The notes under the pieces were generated by a model. That model was not told the DNA's origin. It made no database searches and saw only the letters and a list, made by a program, of their open reading frames with translations. From positions 3,523,501-3,587,500 of the forward strand of contig NZ_CP045318.1 in NCBI RefSeq assembly GCF_009363255.1: 64,000 bases of DNA. Reading direction: 5' to 3'. The position numbers and the translations under genes are program-made. This document shows, piece after piece, positions 34,837 through 43,685 of this stretch. Numbering within the stretch: position 1 is the first letter of the stretch; each line of letters begins with the position of its first letter. Source of the DNA: Roseivivax sp. THAF197b. GTDB lineage: Bacteria > Pseudomonadota > Alphaproteobacteria > Rhodobacterales > Rhodobacteraceae.

Positions 34837-36798
34837 TTGGCCGACAAATCTGGCAACGGAGCGGCTCCAATGACGGCAGAGCGTATCTTTCGACGCAAAA
34901 ACCGCCCCGGTGCGCGGTCCGATTCGTCGCGTGATGTGCAAATGTCCGGGTCGGGTGAGACTTCGGGCGCCGAGAAGCCGAAAGTGTTTCGCCGCCACAA
35001 ACGGGCGGAAACGAAGCGCAATGCCGAGGCGCCGGATAAAAGCCCCGCGCAGGCGCCGCGCATTGCCGACAGACCGCCACAGGATATCGCCGGGGAGACG
35101 ACGGAACCCGGCACCGCCGCCGCACAGCTTCCGCCGCTGGAGCCGTCGGAGACGCCCGCGCCTGCGCAGACGTCGCGCGAGGCCTTGATGGCACTTGCCG
35201 AAGATCTGACTGCGCCCGAGGATGATCCGGAGCGCGAAGCCGAACAGGAGACCGACCCCGACACGGACGACGATGCCGCGGAGGTGCAGAACTTCTGGGG
35301 CTCGGACGTGGACAGGGATGAAGCCAACGACGAGGCTTTAGACACGGCGGACGCCTCGACGGATGTCGCGGATAGCGACGTTGCAGAAATGGATCAGGAT
35401 TTCGCGCCGGGCGGCCATCCGCCGAAATCTGCGCAGCCTGCCACGGTTGAAGCGTCGGACATGTCTGAGCCTCTCGCAGACGAACCGAATGCCCGCGATG
35501 CGGAGTCGCTTCCCCCGCAGGCAATCGCGCCCGCACACCATCCCGAACGGCCTCTGCGCAAAAGTGCGGAACCGGTCTCGCGGCCTGTCACGGCGGATGA
35601 TGAGCTCGACGATATCGAAGACATCGAGGCGGCGCCGTCTGTGTCGACCGCTTCGCCCGACACGGTTGCGGCGCCGCCAACGAAGGTGGAAGACCTGCGC
35701 GCGGACACCCCTGAGCAAAGCCCGACGCCGCCCCAGCGGTCCTATATCCGAATGCCTGCGCAAGCCGCACAGCCGCCTGAGCACAAAGAAGACGTGCCGT
35801 CGCAGGACACGGACGACATGCCGGAGCACGACGCGCCAGAGCCGCTCGTCCTGTCTGCGGACAGCAAATTGGTGACCGATCCACCCGAAGCTCAAGACGC
35901 CGCGCCCTTGGATGAGCCTCCGCAAGACGACGCGGAATCCGAGGAGGATGTCGCAGAGGCAGATACACCCCCTGCCCCCGAGACAGACCCGCTACCTGAC
36001 ACAGATGCCGACACGGACGCGACGGACCCACCTGCCGAGGAACCCACAGGTGACGCACCCCCGCGTCCCGACCTCAACGGCTGGTCGCGCCTTGGCCCCG
36101 TGATCGTCGACGAGCGCGTTCTCGACCGGCACCGCGTCATCACCGCGACGCGGTACGATCCCGCCCATGCAGCCTTCGATGTGCTGCGCACGCGCCTTTT
36201 GCAGGCCGTGTCGGAACGGGGATGGTCCCGGATCGCGATCACCTCGCCCACCAAGGGCTGCGGCAAGACCTTCACCGCGGCGAACCTGGCCATCAGCCTC
36301 GCGCGGCAGGAAAACTGCCGGACGATCCTGTTTGACACCGATCTGCGCGACCCGATGCTGGCACGCACCTTCGGCGTGTCGAATGTTGGTTCCATCGGCG
36401 ACATGATGCGGGGCCGAATTGCGCCCGAGGATCACCTGCGCAGGCTCGGACCCAACGAATTTCACGCCGGACCGAACCTGGCCTTCGCCTTCAACGAGGC
36501 GCCCGAAACCTATGCCTCGGAGCTGCTGCAAGATCCCCGGACGTCCGAGACCCTGCGCGGCATCGAAGCGCGGTTCGCGCCGAAACTGATGCTGTTCGAC
36601 ATGCCGCCCGCACTCTACGGCGACGACGTGCTGGCGATGCGTCCTATGATCGACGCCGTGATCCTCGTCGTCGGCGGGGGCATGACCACAGCGAACGAAA
36701 TCCGCGAAGTGGAAAATCGCCTCGGCACGGAGACCCCGCTTCTGGGCGTGGTCCTCAATCGCGCGGAAGGCTCCAAAACCCGCCAATACGGGTACTGA
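34837..36798 (+). CDS. CpsD/Wze-like polysaccharide ATPase (BY-kinase family) with a long acidic N-terminal region
   Basis: A 653-residue cytoplasmic protein (possible start also at Met12, 34870). Residues about 20-410 are low-complexity, rich in Asp, Glu, Pro and Ala, and probably disordered. The C-terminal 220 residues form the ParA/MinD-like domain: Walker A SPTKGCGKT at 470-478, Walker A' ILFDTDLRD and a later Walker B-like LMLFDMPPAL. The tail has only RQYGY instead of a rich Tyr cluster, so autophosphorylation capacity is doubtful. It is convergent with the Wzz-like gene whose product would be its membrane partner in controlling polymer export and length. Confidence 0.8.
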   Translation: MADKSGNGAAPMTAERIFRRKNRPGARSDSSRDVQMSGSGETSGAEKPKVFRRHKRAETKRNAEAPDKSPAQAPRIADRPPQDIAGETTEPGTAAAQLPPLEPSETPAPAQTSREALMALAEDLTAPEDDPEREAEQETDPDTDDDAAEVQNFWGSDVDRDEANDEALDTADASTDVADSDVAEMDQDFAPGGHPPKSAQPATVEASDMSEPLADEPNARDAESLPPQAIAPAHHPERPLRKSAEPVSRPVTADDELDDIEDIEAAPSVSTASPDTVAAPPTKVEDLRADTPEQSPTPPQRSYIRMPAQAAQPPEHKEDVPSQDTDDMPEHDAPEPLVLSADSKLVTDPPEAQDAAPLDEPPQDDAESEEDVAEADTPPAPETDPLPDTDADTDATDPPAEEPTGDAPPRPDLNGWSRLGPVIVDERVLDRHRVITATRYDPAHAAFDVLRTRLLQAVSERGWSRIAITSPTKGCGKTFTAANLAISLARQENCRTILFDTDLRDPMLARTFGVSNVGSIGDMMRGRIAPEDHLRRLGPNEFHAGPNLAFAFNEAPETYASELLQDPRTSETLRGIEARFAPKLMLFDMPPALYGDDVLAMRPMIDAVILVVGGGMTTANEIREVENRLGTETPLLGVVLNRAEGSKTRQYGY

Positions 36799-36868
36799 TC
36801 CAGCCCCGTTCGCAGCGCTGTGATGGCGCGATGGCGCCGCGCCTCAACGGGCGCGCACCCACAACCGC

Positions 36869-38194
36869 TCAGCTATTCGCGCGACGTGGCAGGAAGCGCC
36901 CCCAGAGCGCGGGATCGACGAGGCGCGCCACTCCGGCGGCCAGAAGGGCGAGCCCCCCGAAGATCAGCGCGAAAAGCCCCCCGCGCCGCTTCCAGCGCCC
37001 GATATCCGAGGAGCGTTTCTGAACGACCGGCACCGAGATGACGGGCTTGATCCCGAGCTGACGCTCGAGCTGGGCCGCACTGCGGATCGCGGGGTTGAAG
37101 AGCTCCAGCAAGTATCCGATGCCGAAGGCCACGACCACGCTGAAGAGCGCGCCGAGCATCACGATGGATTTGCGGCTGCGCGAGAAGGAATATTCCGCGG
37201 GCACCGCCTCTTCCAGCACCTCCAGCCGTTCGGATTGGTCCTGCACTTCCATGACCTGCTCGAACTCCGCATCGGCGCGTTGCTGCACAACAGCGCTGTA
37301 TTGCTCCTGCAGACCGTCGAGGCGTCGCTCCAGAATGCCGAGATCCCGCGCCACGTCCGGCGCGCGGGCGATGGCCGCTTCGATCTCGCTCTCGCGCGCA
37401 ACAATGAGACGCTTTTGGTTTTCTAGAAGCTCCGTCCGACGCGCCAAATCGGCATCGCGCAGCCGGTCCGAGTTGGCGCGCAGTTCCGCAAGCTGGCGGT
37501 CGATCTCGAATTCCGACACTTCGAGCGAGGCCAGTTGCGACCGCAGCGCTGCGATGGAGCCTGGCAGCGCCTCGTCATTGGCGCGGCGGAACTCCGCGAT
37601 CTCGGCTTCGACGGCACTGATGCGGGCATCGATCTCCGAAGCTTCCTCGTCGAAGAAGGTGAGCGCGTCCTGCGCCCGCTGAAGATTGCGTGCACGCGAT
37701 TCCGCGATGGCCGCGGTCATGATGCCGTTGGCCAGGGCCGCTGCGGCTTCCGGCTCTTCCCAGACGACCTCGATGATGATCGCGAAGGGCGCGACGGTCG
37801 GCGAGAATGCGAAGTTCCCGGTTTCCGCGCGGACGGTGACCGCGTTGCGCAGGACGATCAGCTTCTCGTCCCGGCTGGGCATGCGGCCACCCGGCTCGCG
37901 CGGTTGGAACAGGCCCACATCCTCCGAGACCTGCAACAGCGACACGGTCGAGGTCATGCGCTGGCGGATCAACTCGATCCGGCGCACGGCCTCGTCGCTC
38001 ATTCGGCGGCCACTATCGGGGTCGGGAATGCGCGGACTTTCGATCTGGATCGCCGCCGTGGCGCGGTAGAGCTTGGTCTTGTTCATCGCGATGTAGACGG
38101 AGGCCAGGCACCCGATCACGACGATCAGAAGCATGATCGGCAAGCGGCGCCGAAGCGCTGAAAAGAGTTCTTCGCGGCTATGGAATTGGACCAT
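36869..38194 (-). CDS. Wzz/GumC-like polysaccharide co-polymerase
   Basis: A 441-residue inner-membrane protein with helices at residues about 18-37 and at the C-terminus (two segments near 330-350 and 405-425). Between them lies a long periplasmic coiled coil rich in Glu, Arg and Ala (about 160-310). The N-terminal YRATAAIQIESPR matches the Wzz domain. It lacks an attached kinase domain, so the CpsD-like ATPase encoded convergently is its likely partner. It sets chain length or couples polymerisation to export. Confidence 0.85.
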   Translation of the reverse strand: MVQFHSREELFSALRRRLPIMLLIVVIGCLASVYIAMNKTKLYRATAAIQIESPRIPDPDSGRRMSDEAVRRIELIRQRMTSTVSLLQVSEDVGLFQPREPGGRMPSRDEKLIVLRNAVTVRAETGNFAFSPTVAPFAIIIEVVWEEPEAAAALANGIMTAAIAESRARNLQRAQDALTFFDEEASEIDARISAVEAEIAEFRRANDEALPGSIAALRSQLASLEVSEFEIDRQLAELRANSDRLRDADLARRTELLENQKRLIVARESEIEAAIARAPDVARDLGILERRLDGLQEQYSAVVQQRADAEFEQVMEVQDQSERLEVLEEAVPAEYSFSRSRKSIVMLGALFSVVVAFGIGYLLELFNPAIRSAAQLERQLGIKPVISVPVVQKRSSDIGRWKRRGGLFALIFGGLALLAAGVARLVDPALWGRFLPRRANS

Positions 38195-38281
38195 GTCTTA
38201 TCTCCCGGCCTGCGGTGAAGAAGCGGGCGTCTGATTCAGCCCTGCTGTCGCCTGATCGGATGCTGTGAGCGAGGACCTTAC

Positions 38282-38339
38282 CGAAATATGGTTAATTTCG
38301 CGAATGGCAGAGGGCACATGCGTCGAAACACAGTGTTTC
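38282..38339. promoter_or_regulatory. Two palindromes between the PPTase and Wzz-like genes
   Basis: Two separate inverted repeats occupy the 173-base gap upstream of the Wzz-like gene. CGAAAT/ATTTCG spans 38282-38300, and a perfect 15-base palindrome GAAACAC-A-GTGTTTC spans 38325-38339. Both are AT-rich relative to the surroundings and sit where the promoter of the leftward Wzz gene should be. They are candidate operator sites. Confidence 0.42.
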
Positions 38340-38367
38340 CGGATGGCATATGATGCGGCGGTTCGGG

Positions 38368-39042
38368 TCACGACGCCCCCCGCGATCCGGCATGTAGCAC
38401 TGACAGCGACAGGCACAATCCGTCGCCCGTCCACTGGGTGACCGGAATGGCATCGCCCTTCGCGAAAGGCGGCACCGGGCCGGAAAAGCGCAAGGTCCGC
38501 CGCACACTGTCATAGCGCAGCCCCTCGAAGCCGAACAATGTGCGGGTCAGCGGGTATTGCGCCTTGTAAGCGGCTTCCTTGGCGGAAAAGAGCTGCCGCG
38601 CGGCGAGACGTCGGTCGGGGCCGATGCCCGCGATTTCATCCTCGCGGCCGATCTCGTGGACGATGTCCTCGGGCAGGGGATCGTAAGGTTCGATATCGAC
38701 ACCAAGCGAGGCGATGCGCGCGGCCTCGGCGACAACGGCGATGCAGGCCGCGGGGCAATGCGACAACGATCCGACAATGCCCTGGGGCCAGACGGGCGCG
38801 CGGTCCTCGGCCATGGGGATGGCGACAGGCGCGTATCCGAGGGCCTTCAACGCCTGCCGCGCGGCCTGACGGCCTGCCGCGAATTCCGCACGGCGACCGG
38901 CCACAGCCCGACTGACGGCGGCTTCCTCGATCGGAAACAGCGGCTCGGTCACCTGCTCCGGATCGACGACGGCCACGGCCACGCCATCGGGCCAGGCATC
39001 GCCCAGTCCCTTGATCATCTGCAAAAGGGGCATGGAGGACAT
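38368..39042 (-). CDS. 4'-phosphopantetheinyl transferase, Sfp/EntD family
   Basis: A 224-residue protein with the metal-binding GVDIE (Asp116, Glu118) and the second motif FSAKEAAYKAQY (Lys155, Glu156, Lys160) of EntD-like PPTases; GSLSHCP is the family substrate loop. It converts apo carrier proteins to holo form by adding phosphopantetheine from CoA. Its start lies 4 bases past the NRPS stop, so it almost certainly activates the NRPS and PKS carrier domains of the same transcript. Confidence 0.93.
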   Translation of the reverse strand: MSSMPLLQMIKGLGDAWPDGVAVAVVDPEQVTEPLFPIEEAAVSRAVAGRRAEFAAGRQAARQALKALGYAPVAIPMAEDRAPVWPQGIVGSLSHCPAACIAVVAEAARIASLGVDIEPYDPLPEDIVHEIGREDEIAGIGPDRRLAARQLFSAKEAAYKAQYPLTRTLFGFEGLRYDSVRRTLRFSGPVPPFAKGDAIPVTQWTGDGLCLSLSVLHAGSRGAS

Positions 39043-39046
39043 GGGC

Positions 39047-42000
39047 TTATCCCTGCGCTCTGGCACGCATTTCGCGCCGCTTGGCCATGGCTGCGCGCCG
39101 TGCATCGGCACGCGGATTGCGGATCGGGGCCGGATCGGTGGCGGGCATGCGTGTCGCCGTCGGAGCCTGCGCCTCCGTTTCCGGCGCGCGTGTCTTGGGG
39201 CGCACAGAGACCGCACGTGCGGGCGCATCGCCGCGCAGCTCCGCCACCCGGTCCGCCATTGCCTTCAGCGTCGGGAATCGGAACACATCCGTGATCGAAA
39301 ACTCCTTCGCGCGCATCCCGTCGCGGATCGCCCGGTGCAATTCCACCGCCAGCAAAGAATGCCCGCCCAGCGCGAAGAAATTGTCCGCCGCTCCGACCTG
39401 TCCCACGCCGAGCGTTGTGGCCCAGAGGTCGCCGAGCTCGGCCAGCGTTGCGCGCGATGCACCTGTCTCTTCGCGCGCCACGTACGGGGCGGGGGCTGCG
39501 GTCACCGCTTGCGGTGCGACCTCTCGGGAAGCGGCGGCAGAGTGCGATGCGGGCGCGGGCGCCTTGGGCTCCGGCAGCGCGTTGCGATCGACCTTCTTGT
39601 TCGGTGTCAGCGGCAGTGCATCGAGCGTCACGATCCGCCCCGGCACCATATGCGCGGGAAGCCCTGCGGCCAGCGTCGCCTTCATCGCCGTCTCATCGCC
39701 GGGTGTGCCCGTGACAAAGGCCAGAAGCCGGTCGTCCCGCACGATGGCGGCGGCTTGCGTCACACCGTCCAACGCCTCGATCCGGGCCTCGACCTCGCCC
39801 AGTTCGATGCGCATGCCGCGCAGCTTCACCTGCCCGTCCGCCCGTCCGAGGAAGTCGATCATCCCGTCGGCGCGGCGCATCACCATATCGCCGGTGCGGT
39901 ACATCCGGCCGCCCGTTTCCGCGAAGGGATCGGGGCGGAACCGCTCTTGGGTCAGGGTATCGCGCTGCCAATAGCCCCGTGCGACGCCCTGCCCGCCAAT
40001 CCAGAGCTCGCCCGGCTGGCCGATGGCGCAGGGCGCGCCGCCCTCGTCCAGCACGTAGAGCGCGGTATTGGCGATGGGCGCGCCGATGGGGACCACGCCG
40101 GGCACCGCCTGCGCAGGACCAACGGCGGACCAAATCGTCGTCTCCGTCGGCCCGTACATGTTCAGCACCTGCGCACGGGTGACCTGGCCCAGCGCCTCGA
40201 CCAGCGGTCCCGGCAAGGCCTCGCCTCCGAGGAAAATGTGATCGAGCTGGCGCAGCGCCGCGCGCGCGCCGTCATCGGCCATCATCAGCCGCATCAGCGA
40301 TGGCGTGCATTGCAGATGCGTGGCGCCGTGCCGCCGGATCTGCGCGGCGACGGAGAAGTCGCGATCATCGGGCACGTCCTCTCCGGAGACGCGGGCGATC
40401 ACCTCGGCCAGGGGTTTGAGCCCTTCGAGCACCACGTCAGGGGCAATACCATAATCGATGAGACAGGCCACTTCCTTGACACCGATGGCCTTCAGATCGG
40501 CGATCCGCGCCTCCGCATCATCGACGGTACCGAAAAGGCCGCTGTCGTTGAAATACCGCTCGAACGCGAAATCGAGGATGCCCTCCAACTCGTCGTCATC
40601 AAGGCTGCCGAGGTCGATCTGGTGCGGGTTCTCCACGCCCTGCGGTTTCTTGAAGGCCGGGAAGGCCCAGGCATATTGCTTGATGAGGCCCGCGGCAGAG
40701 CGCAGGTAATCCTTCATCGGCGCGCGCGCGATCTCGCGGGCCTGATCGCGGGTATCCGCGAGGTATGTGTGCAGCATGAGGCAAACCTCGCCCGTCTCGG
40801 GGTCGAGACCCGCGTCTGCCCGCGCCTCGCGGTAAAGCGCGATCTTCTCGCTGACCTCCGCAATGCTTTGGCCCAGCAGATGCGTCAGCACGTTCGCACC
40901 AAGGCGGCCCGCTTCGCGCCACGTCTCGGGGTTGCCCGCTGTCGTGAGCCAGAGCGGCAGCTCTTCCGACACCGGGCGCGGCTGGGTCACCACCTCGTGC
41001 AGGGAGCCATCGGCGCGCGGAAAAGCCACCGCCTCGCCGCGCCAAAGGCGGCGGATCTGGTCGATCGCGGTCAGCATCGCCGCCTTGTTGTCGGGCGGCG
41101 CATTTTCGGGGCGCAGCACGAAATCGTCGGGCTGCCAACCGCTTGCGATGGCGAGGCCCGCGCGGCCCTCGGTCAGGTTGTCGATCACGGCCCATTCCTC
41201 GGCCACGCGGGCGGGATGGTGCAGGGGCGCCACGCAGGAGCCTGCGCGTACGCCGATCCGGCTCGTGACGCCCGCCACCGCCGCGCCTGTCACGGACGGA
41301 TTCGGATAAGGCCCACCAAAGGCATGGAAGTGCCGCTCCGGTGTCCAGACCGCGCAGAACCCGTTCTGGTCGGCGAATTTCGCGCCTTCCAGAAGCGTAC
41401 GGTACTTGTCGCGCCCCGCCCCGTCATCATTGCCCCAGTAATAGAGCGAAAGGTTCATCCCCGAGGTGCGGCGCGGCCCCGAAGATACCGTGGAGGCCAC
41501 GTTCTCTGAGGCCATCACCACCTTGAAGCCGCGCGAGACGGCGTAGAACAGCTCAAGCACCGAGATGTCGAAATTGAGCGAGGTGACAGCGAGCCATGTG
41601 CCGCCGGGATCCGGGACGACCGCATCCATAGCCGTGAAGAAATTGGCCACCTGCCCGTGCTCGATCATCACGCCCTTGGGCTTGCCGGTCGAACCGGAGG
41701 TGTAGATCAGGTAGGCAAGATGCCCCGCCTCGGGCGCAATGCCGGGCCGCGCGGGGGAGGCGGAAAAAAGCCGCGTCTCGGTATCGAGCCACAGCTCAGC
41801 CGCCTTGTGACGCGGCAGGGACCGGGCGATGGCACTTTCGGTCACGATGATCGCGGCCCCGCTATCGGCGAGGTAATGCGCCTGTCGGTCGGCGGGATAG
41901 GCGGGATCGAGCGGCAGATAGGCCGCACCGGCCTTCAGCACCCCGAACGCCGCCGCCATCAGGCGCGGACCGCGCGCAAGATGCAGGGCGACGATGCTGT

Positions 42001-43681
42001 CCGGCCCCGCCCCCATATCCCGCAAGAGATGCGCGATGCGGTTGGCATAGTCGTCAAGCTCCCGGAAGCTGAGTTCGTGATCCTCGAAGACAAGTGCTGT
42101 GGCCTCCGGTGTCGCCTCCACCTGCGTCTCGAACCGGTCGATCATGGAGGTGTCGGACAGCGGCGTCTCGGTCGCGTTCCAGGTCTCCACCGTGAGGCGC
42201 CGTTCATCCGCGCCCATGATCTGCGCCTGCGCGGCGGGACCGTCCGCTGCATCGAGGCTGCGAAGACGGTCGGCGAGAAGCGCCGCCATGTCCGGGGTGA
42301 TCGCGCCGGTATCGAAATGCAGCCGCGTCTCGGCATCGATCTCAAGCGTCAATAGCGCGCCCTCCACCGGACCCGCCGCATCGCTGATGGCAAGGGCGGG
42401 TGTGGTGATCGGGCCCAACTTTGGCATGCGGGCAGGCAGGTCGCGGGCAAAGGGTCCCGCTTCGCGGGCCTCCGCCAGGCGCGCCGCGAAGGCCGTGCGC
42501 ATCTCCGCCACAGTGCCATCCGCCTGCGCTTTGACGGGCAGCCACGGCAGAGACAGGGCCGAGGCCGCTCGTTCGGACACATCCGGCGTGGCATAGGCGA
42601 TATGGGCTACGCCATCCGGGGCAAGTCGCGCCGCCAGCAGGGCCAGCGCCCCGGCGGGGTCACGAACATTATCGAGCGGCAGACTGTTATATGTGCCGGA
42701 CGGCGCACCAAAGCCCGGAAGGATCGCCGCGCGATACTCCGCAAGTCGGGCGCGCCAGCCACGCTCTGCCCGGGCGAGATCCGACAGGTCATCCGCAGGC
42801 GCGGGCGGCAACACGTGGCCGACCTCCGGCAATGACGTTTTGCTGTCGCCGAGAAATGTCAGGGCCGACAGCCGCAGCGCATCCTGACCACAGGCCACTA
42901 CGAGCGCATCGTTGTCCACGCCAAGGATCGTGCCGGGCGCGGCCTGCCCCGTCACGACCTCCGCGCGCCCGATGGCAAGAAGCCCGGCTTCGGTGAAGAG
43001 CTTGGGCAGCGCCACGGGGTTCCAGTATCCGCCATGATCGAGCGCGCGGACCTGCCGGGCCAGAGTCTCCGCGTCTTGCGTGAAATCCAGAACGCCGTGA
43101 TGGGCGGGCCGTGCGGTGAGGCCGAAATAGCTGCGCTCGGTTTCGGGTTGCGCGTAACTCTCCGGCGCGCCCGTCGCCAGCGCGTCGATCAGCGCATCGA
43201 AACTGTCGAGTGCTGCGGCAAAGCACTTCATGTTGAGCGTGAGCGCGGTGTCCTCCGGCCCGATTTCCACGTTGCGGGCAACAAGGATATCGCCGCGATC
43301 GACGCCCTGCTCCATCAGGTGCCAGGTGATACCGTGGCGCGTCTCGCCTGCATGCAGCGCCCAGACCGGCGCATTGAGCCCGGCATAGCGCGGCAGCGGA
43401 CCATCGTGGAAATTCACCCCGCCCTTGGTGCCCAGCGCCAGCACATCCGCGGGCAGGAGGTCGAGATTGGCCACGCTCAGCACCCAATCGGCGGCATGGC
43501 CATCGAGCCGCTCCGCGAGACCCTGACCGGGCGCGATGACGGGCAGACCCGCAGCCGCGGCCCAGGCGCTCACATCCGCATCGCGGCTCACGCAGGCGGT
43601 GATCCGGTGGCCCGCGCGCAAGAGCTTCTCACCCGCTTCTCGGGTCAGGCGGTCATTGCCGATCAGGATCGCAGAAAACAT
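39047..43681 (-). CDS. Single-module NRPS: formyltransferase, adenylation domain with inserted luciferase-like monooxygenase, PCP
   Basis: 1544 residues from the ATG at 43681, 4 bases after the GT2 stop. Residues 1-290 are a complete methionyl-tRNA-formyltransferase-like domain (Asn90, His92, Asp128). Residues 320-500 resemble only the tail of a condensation domain, with no HHxxxDG. The adenylation domain spans about 515-1370: A3 TSGSTGKPKG, A4 with Asp705, A5 NMYGPTE and A10 Lys1363. Between A4 and A5, residues about 740-1097 are an FMN-dependent luciferase-like monooxygenase of the MupA/Atu3671 natural-product type. The pocket reads DILQFGMIWK, close to the glycine code. The PCP serine is Ser1442. 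There is no thioesterase; the chain presumably passes to the PKS. Predicted start unit: formylated, oxidised glycine. Confidence 0.9.
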   Translation of the reverse strand: MFSAILIGNDRLTREAGEKLLRAGHRITACVSRDADVSAWAAAAGLPVIAPGQGLAERLDGHAADWVLSVANLDLLPADVLALGTKGGVNFHDGPLPRYAGLNAPVWALHAGETRHGITWHLMEQGVDRGDILVARNVEIGPEDTALTLNMKCFAAALDSFDALIDALATGAPESYAQPETERSYFGLTARPAHHGVLDFTQDAETLARQVRALDHGGYWNPVALPKLFTEAGLLAIGRAEVVTGQAAPGTILGVDNDALVVACGQDALRLSALTFLGDSKTSLPEVGHVLPPAPADDLSDLARAERGWRARLAEYRAAILPGFGAPSGTYNSLPLDNVRDPAGALALLAARLAPDGVAHIAYATPDVSERAASALSLPWLPVKAQADGTVAEMRTAFAARLAEAREAGPFARDLPARMPKLGPITTPALAISDAAGPVEGALLTLEIDAETRLHFDTGAITPDMAALLADRLRSLDAADGPAAQAQIMGADERRLTVETWNATETPLSDTSMIDRFETQVEATPEATALVFEDHELSFRELDDYANRIAHLLRDMGAGPDSIVALHLARGPRLMAAAFGVLKAGAAYLPLDPAYPADRQAHYLADSGAAIIVTESAIARSLPRHKAAELWLDTETRLFSASPARPGIAPEAGHLAYLIYTSGSTGKPKGVMIEHGQVANFFTAMDAVVPDPGGTWLAVTSLNFDISVLELFYAVSRGFKVVMASENVASTVSSGPRRTSGMNLSLYYWGNDDGAGRDKYRTLLEGAKFADQNGFCAVWTPERHFHAFGGPYPNPSVTGAAVAGVTSRIGVRAGSCVAPLHHPARVAEEWAVIDNLTEGRAGLAIASGWQPDDFVLRPENAPPDNKAAMLTAIDQIRRLWRGEAVAFPRADGSLHEVVTQPRPVSEELPLWLTTAGNPETWREAGRLGANVLTHLLGQSIAEVSEKIALYREARADAGLDPETGEVCLMLHTYLADTRDQAREIARAPMKDYLRSAAGLIKQYAWAFPAFKKPQGVENPHQIDLGSLDDDELEGILDFAFERYFNDSGLFGTVDDAEARIADLKAIGVKEVACLIDYGIAPDVVLEGLKPLAEVIARVSGEDVPDDRDFSVAAQIRRHGATHLQCTPSLMRLMMADDGARAALRQLDHIFLGGEALPGPLVEALGQVTRAQVLNMYGPTETTIWSAVGPAQAVPGVVPIGAPIANTALYVLDEGGAPCAIGQPGELWIGGQGVARGYWQRDTLTQERFRPDPFAETGGRMYRTGDMVMRRADGMIDFLGRADGQVKLRGMRIELGEVEARIEALDGVTQAAAIVRDDRLLAFVTGTPGDETAMKATLAAGLPAHMVPGRIVTLDALPLTPNKKVDRNALPEPKAPAPASHSAAASREVAPQAVTAAPAPYVAREETGASRATLAELGDLWATTLGVGQVGAADNFFALGGHSLLAVELHRAIRDGMRAKEFSITDVFRFPTLKAMADRVAELRGDAPARAVSVRPKTRAPETEAQAPTATRMPATDPAPIRNPRADARRAAMAKRREMRARAQG

Positions 43682-43685
43682 CACA

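Noticed and set aside
40391..41464. LLM segment seen as a possible frameshift or chimeric insertion disrupting the NRPS
   Set aside because: The frame is open throughout, adenylation motifs resume cleanly after it, and this insertion between A4 and A5 is known in other natural-product enzymes.
42180..42720. A functional condensation domain in the NRPS
   Set aside because: Only the C-terminal tail resembles one; the HHxxxDG catalytic motif is absent.
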